NCBI RefSeq assembly: GCF_003205205.1
Contig: NZ_QJRL01000015.1
Coordinates: 1 to 64,000 of the forward strand
DNA length: 64,000 nt
From: Pseudomonas sp. LB-090624
GTDB taxonomy: Bacteria; Pseudomonadota; Gammaproteobacteria; Pseudomonadales; Pseudomonadaceae
Direction: 5' to 3'
In this document: positions 59,341 to 64,000 of the stretch, in pieces
How positions within the stretch are numbered: the stretch's first letter is position 1
Layout: each line of letters starts with the position of its first letter
Translations under genes and position numbers: made by a program
The notes under the pieces: model-generated
The model's database searches: none
Told to the model about the DNA's origin: nothing
The model's input: the letters and a program-made list of their open reading frames with translations, nothing else

Positions 59341-59368
59341 AATATAGCAACGGTTGGGAAATTGACAA
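59341..59368 (-). promoter_or_regulatory. Sigma-70 promoter for the export operon
   Basis: On the minus strand TTGTCA (59363-59368) and TATATT (59341-59346) are separated by 16 bases, close to consensus at both elements. It lies after the stop of the 58-residue protein gene, so the export operon can be transcribed separately from that gene. Confidence 0.6.
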
Positions 59369-59411
59369 GCCAGGTACGGAGCCAATGGCATTACCCGTAA
59401 AACGACAAGCT

Positions 59412-59588
59412 TCAGATTTTTCTGCGGTTGGCCACCGCCACAAAACCCACCACCGCGAACGCGAAGAACCAGCCAGCGGTTGAAACAGGGATGATACTGT
59501 TCTGGCTGATATACGAATCCGCTGCGCGCGCGGCGCCGCTTAACAGCACCAGCAAGAACATCGATTTGATTATCAGAGTCGTGCGCAT
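59412..59588 (-). CDS. 58-residue secreted protein with a PEP-CTERM-like tail
   Basis: A tiny gene read directly from the sequence. ATG 59588 follows AAGGA at ideal spacing. The product is 58 residues: a signal peptide (MRTTLIIKSMFLLVLLSGAA, then RAA), a spacer of about 10 residues (DSYISQNSII), then PVSTAGW, a hydrophobic helix FFAFAVVGFVAVA and a basic end NRRKI. The Pro motif, helix and Arg-rich end have the layout of PEP-CTERM sorting signals, whose cleavage by exosortases is tied to EPS loci in other proteobacteria. No exosortase gene is seen in the window. It lies upstream of the export gene on the same strand. Its function is unknown; it could be a small membrane or EPS-associated peptide. 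Confidence 0.72.
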   Translation of the reverse strand: MRTTLIIKSMFLLVLLSGAARAADSYISQNSIIPVSTAGWFFAFAVVGFVAVANRRKI

Positions 59589-60010
59589 ACGCCCTTCCTT
59601 TAAATAGGAAAATCAATGAGTTGGTGGCGAGGTGTGGTGGGAGATGTGGTGCTGTTGAATTGAGCTTATGGGCACAGTGACACTACGTCAATGATCCGAC
59701 ACCATAATAAAATTCAATGAGTAGCCGGCCGATTCGTCAAAAAATCGGCAGGCAAAAAGTGCAAGGCAGTAGGTGTAGCGAGATGTGAGCGTTTCACAGA
59801 TGAGAAAGTGAACGGTTCAGGCAGGGCACGCGTTGCGACCCCGGGGGATTCACCCGTCGCCGTGGCGCACCACGACCAGCAACTTCTTCGGCAAACAGCG
59901 CTTCTACATTGACGTTCAGCGCACGGCAATCGAGGGCGTATAGACATGTGACGCGGGTTTCCCAGGCGGAGGCAGCCTGGCCATGATACGTGGACCGGCG
60001 AGGAAATGCT
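59589..60010. other. Non-coding region between the EPS and ato units
   Basis: This is about 420 bases without a gene I can support. Near its left end, TTGACG (59686-59691) and TAAGCT (59663-59668) on the minus strand, 17 bases apart, could be the promoter of the 58-residue protein gene. GCCGATT and AATCGGC (59728-59734 and 59743-59749) form a perfect 7-base inverted repeat just upstream, a possible operator. The part from 59760 to 60010 shows no clear signal. Confidence 0.4.
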
Positions 60011-60029
60011 GGGGCCGCAACGCGGCCCC
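60011..60029 (-). terminator. Terminator hairpin after atoE
   Basis: GGGGCCGCAACGCGGCCCC forms an 8-base-pair GC stem just past the atoE stop (60034) on the minus strand. Confidence 0.65.
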
Positions 60030-60033
60030 ACCT

Positions 60034-61452
60034 TCATGGCATCACGGGTGGTACGTACTGCAGCGTGGTACCCAGCGCCCACAGCAACACCAGCACCAAT
60101 GGCACATGCACCAGTAACTGCACGAACGAGAAACCGATCAGGTCGCGTGCCTTGAGCCCCAGCACGCCCAGCAGCGGCAGCATGTAGAACGGGTTGATCA
60201 GGTTCGGCAAGGCTTCGGCAGCGTTGTAGATCTGCACGGCCCAACCCAGGTGGTACTGCAGGTCATTGGCCACCAACATCACGTAGGGCGCCTCGATGAT
60301 CCACTTGCCCCCGCCTGAAGGGATGAAGAAGCCCAGCACCGCCGAATACACGCCCATCAGCAAGGCATAGGTGTCATGGGTAGCGATCTGGGTGAAGAAC
60401 AGCGAAATGTGGTGGGCCAGGGTCTGCTCATCCACGCCTTTTACCTGGGTGAGGATGGCCGCAATCGAGCCATACAGCGGGAACTGGATCAGCACACCCG
60501 TGGTGGTCGGCACGGCACGTGCCACGGCGTCAAGAAAACTGCGCGGGCGCCAGTGCAGCAAGGCACCGAGCATGATGAACAGCAGGTTGTAGGTGTTCAG
60601 CCCAGAGATCGCGGTTATCGCTGGTTTGGTGGCGAACTCCTGGTACAGCCAGCCAGCAGCCAGGGCCACCAGCAGCAGGATCAGGATCGGGCTGTGCTCC
60701 AGCCACTCACCCGGGCGGGTGCGTTGCGGCGCAGGGGGTGCCGTGAAGCTGGGATCGACACCGCAGTCTTCAGCGCTGCGCGCGCTGTTCGGGCCAGGGG
60801 CGGTGGCATAGGCGATTACCAGCGAGACAATCACCAGCGCCGCCAGCATCACCCCGGACTGCCAGAGGAAGATGGTTTCGGTGAACGGAATCACCCCGGT
60901 GATCGACAGGATCGACGGCGGCAAGCTGGCCGGGTTGGCCTGCAACTGCGCTGCCGATGATGACAGGCCCAGCGCCCACACTGCGCCCAGGCCCAGGTAG
61001 GCGGCTGCGCCAGCGGCGCGGTAGTCCATCTTGAGGTCGGTGCGCCGCGCGAGAGCGCGGACCAGCAAGCCACCAAAGACCAGCGATAGGCCCCAGTTGA
61101 GCAAGGAGGCCAGCATCGAGATCAGCGCGACCCAGCACACCGCCGAACGGCCATTGGCGGGGATGCGCGCCAGGCGGTCGATCAGCCGTGCGGCGGGTGG
61201 GGAGCTGGCCACCACATAGCCACCGATGACCACGAAAGCCATCTGCATGGTGAACGGGATCAGGCTCCAGAAACCATCGCCAAAGGCCTTGGCGGTGTCA
61301 GTGGGTTTGGCCCCCATTGCCAGTGCGCCGATGCACACCAGCAGTACCGCCAAGGCGGCGAATACCCAGGAATCGGGGAACCAGCGTTCGGCCCAGTTGG
61401 AGCAGCGCAAGGCAAAGCGCGCGGAACGGCTGTCTTGGATTTCAGCGGCCAC
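60034..61452 (-). CDS. atoE: Short-chain fatty acid transporter AtoE
   Basis: A 472-residue inner-membrane transporter of the AtoE family, importing acetoacetate or other short-chain fatty acids. It has about 12 hydrophobic helices. Family landmarks are FTMQMAFVVIGGYVVASSPP, NWGLSLVFGGLLVRALARR and FFIPSGGGKWIIEAPYVM. The GTG at 61452 is preferred to the longest frame (61506) because AAGGA lies 9 bases upstream and homology begins there. It is the third gene of the ato operon; the 154-base gap before it holds a REP pair. Confidence 0.9.
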   Translation of the reverse strand: MAAEIQDSRSARFALRCSNWAERWFPDSWVFAALAVLLVCIGALAMGAKPTDTAKAFGDGFWSLIPFTMQMAFVVIGGYVVASSPPAARLIDRLARIPANGRSAVCWVALISMLASLLNWGLSLVFGGLLVRALARRTDLKMDYRAAGAAAYLGLGAVWALGLSSSAAQLQANPASLPPSILSITGVIPFTETIFLWQSGVMLAALVIVSLVIAYATAPGPNSARSAEDCGVDPSFTAPPAPQRTRPGEWLEHSPILILLLVALAAGWLYQEFATKPAITAISGLNTYNLLFIMLGALLHWRPRSFLDAVARAVPTTTGVLIQFPLYGSIAAILTQVKGVDEQTLAHHISLFFTQIATHDTYALLMGVYSAVLGFFIPSGGGKWIIEAPYVMLVANDLQYHLGWAVQIYNAAEALPNLINPFYMLPLLGVLGLKARDLIGFSFVQLLVHVPLVLVLLWALGTTLQYVPPVMP

Positions 61453-61511
61453 AGTGGCATTCCTTTTATTGGTTTTATGACGTGAAGCAGTATTGCCAGG
61501 CAACACAAAAA

Positions 61512-61589
61512 CCCTGTGGGAGCGGGTTTACCTGCAAATGCGGTGGTCAATGTACCGTCGCATTCGCGGGTGAACCCGCCCCCACAGGG
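61512..61589. repeat. Inverted pair of P. putida-type REP elements
   Basis: Two REP-like units in opposite orientation occupy the atoA-atoE gap. CCCTGTGGGAGCGGGTTTAC begins at 61512, and a mirrored copy ends at 61589 in GAACCCGCCCCCACAGGG. Each contains the GCGGGT/ACCCGC core. The pair can fold into a large hairpin and may protect upstream mRNA or lower atoE expression. Confidence 0.75.
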
Positions 61590-61606
61590 CAAGATCGGGT
61601 GAAGCC

Positions 61607-62263
61607 TTAGAAAGTCATTTCCTTGACATCATCCGGAACGATCAACTTGCCGGCCGTCTTCTCGATGATTTCCTCGACGCTTACCCCCGGTGCGGTTTCG
61701 CGCAGGATGAAGGCGCCGTTATCGATTTCCAGGTAGGCCAGGTCGGTGAGCACCTTGCGGATGCAGCCGGCGCCGGTCAGCGGCAGGCTGCACTGCGGCA
61801 ACAGCTTGGACTCGCCATCCTTGGACGCGTGGGTCATGGTGACGATGATATTCTCGGCACCCGCTACCAGGTCCATGGCCCCACCCATGCCCTTGACCAG
61901 TTTGCCCGGAATCATCCACGAGGCGATGTTGCCCTGCACATCCACCTCGAACGCACCGAGTACGGTCAGGTCGACATGGCCACCACGGATCATGGCGAAC
62001 GACTGCGCCGAGTCGAATATCGAGGCGCCGCGGCGGGCGGTGACGGTTTGCTTACCGGCGTTGATCATGTCGGGATCGAGGGTGCTTTCGGTGGGGAATT
62101 CGCCCATGCCGAGCAGGCCGTTTTCCGATTGCAGCATCACATCCATGTCGGCGGGTACGTAGTTGGCCACCAGGGTCGGGATGCCGATGCCCAGGTTGAC
62201 GTAATAGCCGTCCTTCAGTTCACGGGCGACGCGTTGTGCCATCTGTTCGCGGGTCAGTGCCAT
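61607..62263 (-). CDS. atoA: Acetoacetate/3-oxoacid CoA-transferase, beta subunit
   Basis: A 218-residue beta subunit of a class I CoA-transferase, activating acetoacetate with CoA from succinyl- or acetyl-CoA. The catalytic Glu lies in LQSENGLLGMGEFP; GIGIPTLVANYVP and GAFEVDVQGNIASWMIPGKL are family motifs. It is 35 bases downstream of the alpha-subunit gene. Pseudomonas annotations often call this subunit AtoB; the E. coli convention (AtoA) is used here. Confidence 0.93.
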   Translation of the reverse strand: MALTREQMAQRVARELKDGYYVNLGIGIPTLVANYVPADMDVMLQSENGLLGMGEFPTESTLDPDMINAGKQTVTARRGASIFDSAQSFAMIRGGHVDLTVLGAFEVDVQGNIASWMIPGKLVKGMGGAMDLVAGAENIIVTMTHASKDGESKLLPQCSLPLTGAGCIRKVLTDLAYLEIDNGAFILRETAPGVSVEEIIEKTAGKLIVPDDVKEMTF

Positions 62264-62298
62264 GGTCAGAGTCTCTTTGTTGTTCTGGTGGATGGCGC

Positions 62299-62997
62299 TC
62301 AGGCCTTGACGGTGCGCTTTTCGATGCGCTTTTCGAAGGTGCCGACGATGACACGGTCCACGTAGATGCCCGGGGTGTGGATTTCGCTGGGCAGCAGCAC
62401 GCCGGGCTCGACGATCTCTTCCACTTCCACCACGGTGATCTTGCCGGCGGTGGCCGCCAGCGGGTTGAAGTTCTGCGCAGTGTTGCGGTACACCACGTTG
62501 CCGTAGTGGTCGGCCTTCCAGCCTTTGACGATGGCAAAGTCACCGGTGATGGACTCTTCGAGGATGTACTTGCGGCCCTTGAACTCGCGCACTTCCTTGC
62601 CATCGGCGACCGGCGTGCCGTAGCCGGTGGCGGTGAAGAACGCCGGGATGCCGGCACCGCCCGCACGCATCTTCTCGGCCAAGGTGCCCTGCGGGGTCAG
62701 TTCCACTTCCAGTTCGCCGCTGAGCAGTTGGCGTTCGAACTCGGCGTTTTCGCCCACATACGAGGCGATCATCTTGCGGATCTGCCGGTCTTCCAACAGC
62801 ACGCCCAGGCCAAAGCCGTCCACGCCGCAGTTATTGGAGACCACGGTCAGGCCCTTGACGCCGCGCCGCTTGATTTCGTTGATGAGGTTTTCGGGGATAC
62901 CGCACAGGCCGAAACCACCGGCCAGTACCGTCATGTTGTCGGTCAGGCCATCAAGGGCCTGTTCATAGGTTGCAACGCGCTTGTCCAGTCCGGCCAT
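62299..62997 (-). CDS. atoD: Acetoacetate/3-oxoacid CoA-transferase, alpha subunit
   Basis: A 232-residue alpha subunit with the CoA-binding [16 protein letters not shown] near residue 26 and FFTATGYGT further on. The longest frame starts 42 codons upstream, but [15 protein letters not shown] at 62997 follows AAGGCGGA and matches the family start. It is the first gene of the ato operon, divergent from a LysR gene. Pseudomonas annotations often call it AtoA. Confidence 0.93.
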   Translation of the reverse strand: MAGLDKRVATYEQALDGLTDNMTVLAGGFGLCGIPENLINEIKRRGVKGLTVVSNNCGVDGFGLGVLLEDRQIRKMIASYVGENAEFERQLLSGELEVELTPQGTLAEKMRAGGAGIPAFFTATGYGTPVADGKEVREFKGRKYILEESITGDFAIVKGWKADHYGNVVYRNTAQNFNPLAATAGKITVVEVEEIVEPGVLLPSEIHTPGIYVDRVIVGTFEKRIEKRTVKA

Positions 62998-63137
62998 GCT
63001 GATCCGCCTTTTGTAGTTGTTGAACCGACGAGGCTGTCGGTGAGCGTGTGTAACCATCTTCACCGCAAGCGACTGATTTGTTAATTTTGTTTTCGTCATC
63101 GATTGATAACTTTTACAAAACAAACAATAGGCCCGTC
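62998..63137. promoter_or_regulatory. Divergent promoter region, ato operon/LysR
   Basis: 140 bases between divergent genes. Positions 63080-63135 are markedly AT-rich for this genome and contain ATCGATTGAT with T-N11-A spacings suitable for a LysR protein. No exact operator can be fixed by eye. Confidence 0.4.
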
Positions 63138-64000
63138 ATGAACGTCAAGCAACTGCGCGCCTTTGTCGCCGTGGCCAAGTACCAGAGTTTCGCCCAGGCC
63201 GGTGAACACCTGCATGTGTCGCAACCGGCCCTGAGCCTGACCATCAAAGCCCTGGAAGAAAACCTCGGCGGTGCCCTGCTCAGCCGCACCACACGCAGTG
63301 TCAGCCTTACCGCCGAGGGCGAAGTGCTGCTGCCATTGGCACGGCGCCTGCTGGCCGACTGGGACGACACCGAAGAAATGCTGCGCCAGCGCTTTACCCT
63401 GCAACTGGGCCGGGTATCGGTGGCGGCGATGCCGGCGTTTGCCGGCAACCTGCTGCCGCATTCGCTCAAGGTGTTTCGCCAGCGCTACCCCAAGGTCAAT
63501 GTCACCGTGCATGACGTGATCAACGAACAGGTGCAGGAACTGGTGCGCCATCGGCGCGTCGAACTGGGCATCGGCTTCGAGCCGGACAACATCGATGGGC
63601 TGCACTTCCATCCGTTGTACATGGACCGCTTCGTCGCGGTGGTGCCCGCCGATTCGCCCCTGGCGCTGCTGCCCCAGGTGAGCTGGGCGCAACTGATGGC
63701 CGAGGACTTCGTGGCCCTGCAACGCCCCTCGGCGGTGCGCCTGCTGATGGAGCAGAATGTGGCCACCCAACATGGCAAGCTGGCCGTGGCCTTCGAAAGC
63801 CATCAGTTGGCGACCATTGGCCGCATGGTGGCCAGCGGCCTGGGGGTGAGTGCCGTGCCGGCACTGTGCATCAACCAGATGCAGGAACTGGGCGCGCGCT
63901 GCGTGACCTTGGTCGAGCCCACCGTCGAGCGGCGGATCGGCGTGATTGCCCTCAGCGAACACAAGCTTTCCACCGCAGCGCAGGCGCTGCTTGAGGTTGT
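63138..64000 (+). CDS. LysR-family regulator of the ato operon (partial)
   Basis: 287 residues of a LysR-type regulator, cut by the right edge. Helix-turn-helix AVAKYQSFAQAGEHLHVSQP is followed by ALSLTIKALEENLGGALLSR. The effector domain continues to the edge without a stop; family length suggests only some 10-20 residues are missing. It is divergent from the ato operon, so it probably senses acetoacetate, 3-hydroxybutyrate or a related acid. The ribosome-binding site is weak. Confidence 0.88.
   Translation, partial: MNVKQLRAFVAVAKYQSFAQAGEHLHVSQPALSLTIKALEENLGGALLSRTTRSVSLTAEGEVLLPLARRLLADWDDTEEMLRQRFTLQLGRVSVAAMPAFAGNLLPHSLKVFRQRYPKVNVTVHDVINEQVQELVRHRRVELGIGFEPDNIDGLHFHPLYMDRFVAVVPADSPLALLPQVSWAQLMAEDFVALQRPSAVRLLMEQNVATQHGKLAVAFESHQLATIGRMVASGLGVSAVPALCINQMQELGARCVTLVEPTVERRIGVIALSEHKLSTAAQALLEV

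Noticed and set aside
59326..59616. 96-codon minus-strand frame around the 58-residue protein gene
   Set aside because: Another frame over the same bases, with no signal peptide or ribosome-binding site; the 58-codon frame is better supported.

Overview
The window is high-GC DNA from a Pseudomonas of the P. putida group. This is inferred from the gene content and order: a PagL with the P. aeruginosa-type active site, an AtoDAE cassette, an L-serine dehydratase beside a LysR gene, REP-type palindromes, and an exopolysaccharide (EPS) locus that resembles the Pea cluster of P. putida as I remember it. No tRNA, rRNA, insertion sequence, phage gene or CRISPR array was seen.

Layout. (1) 1-20.4 kb: a lipopeptide nonribosomal peptide synthetase (NRPS) cluster on the minus strand. 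It has a complete two-module synthetase (11370-17708) and the first three modules plus one condensation domain of a second synthetase that runs off the left edge. A divergent LuxR-type regulator and a NodT/OprM-like outer-membrane lipoprotein lie beside it. Binding-pocket residues read from the five adenylation domains predict Leu-Glu-Leu-Leu-Gln, which fits a putisolvin-type lipopeptide better than the entolysin, xantholysin or WLIP types. (2) 20.4-29.4 kb: universal stress protein, TonB receptor behind a Fur-box-like site, lipid A deacylase PagL, a small secreted protein, a LysR regulator divergent from a semialdehyde dehydrogenase, and a superfamily I helicase-like ATPase. (3) 29.4-37.7 kb: an amine-utilisation group (AraC regulator, glutamine-synthetase-like ligase, polyamine-binding protein, FAD amine oxidase) with a sigma-54-like promoter, then a lipoprotein, L-serine dehydratase and its LysR neighbour. 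(4) 37.7-59.6 kb: a Wzx/Wzy-type EPS locus with an initiating sugar-phosphate transferase, five glycosyltransferases, two hexapeptide acyltransferases, a VirK/DUF535 protein, a GMC oxidoreductase, flippase, polymerase, a clan GH-A glycosidase, GalE, a BY-kinase-like ATPase, Wzz, an outer-membrane barrel and a Wza-type export protein. (5) 60.0-64.0 kb: AtoE and acetoacetate CoA-transferase genes divergent from a LysR gene cut by the right edge.

The least expected signals are two tiny genes in the EPS locus. One (59412-59588) encodes a 58-residue protein with a signal peptide and a PEP-CTERM-like tail, although no exosortase is visible. The other (48128-48322) encodes a 64-residue twin-arginine leader protein overlapping the start of a GMC oxidoreductase that has no signal of its own, which suggests piggy-back export. 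The Wza gene also has a good sigma-70 promoter and a leader with three hairpins. Many starts were moved inward from the longest possible reading frame to positions with a ribosome-binding site; each case is noted.
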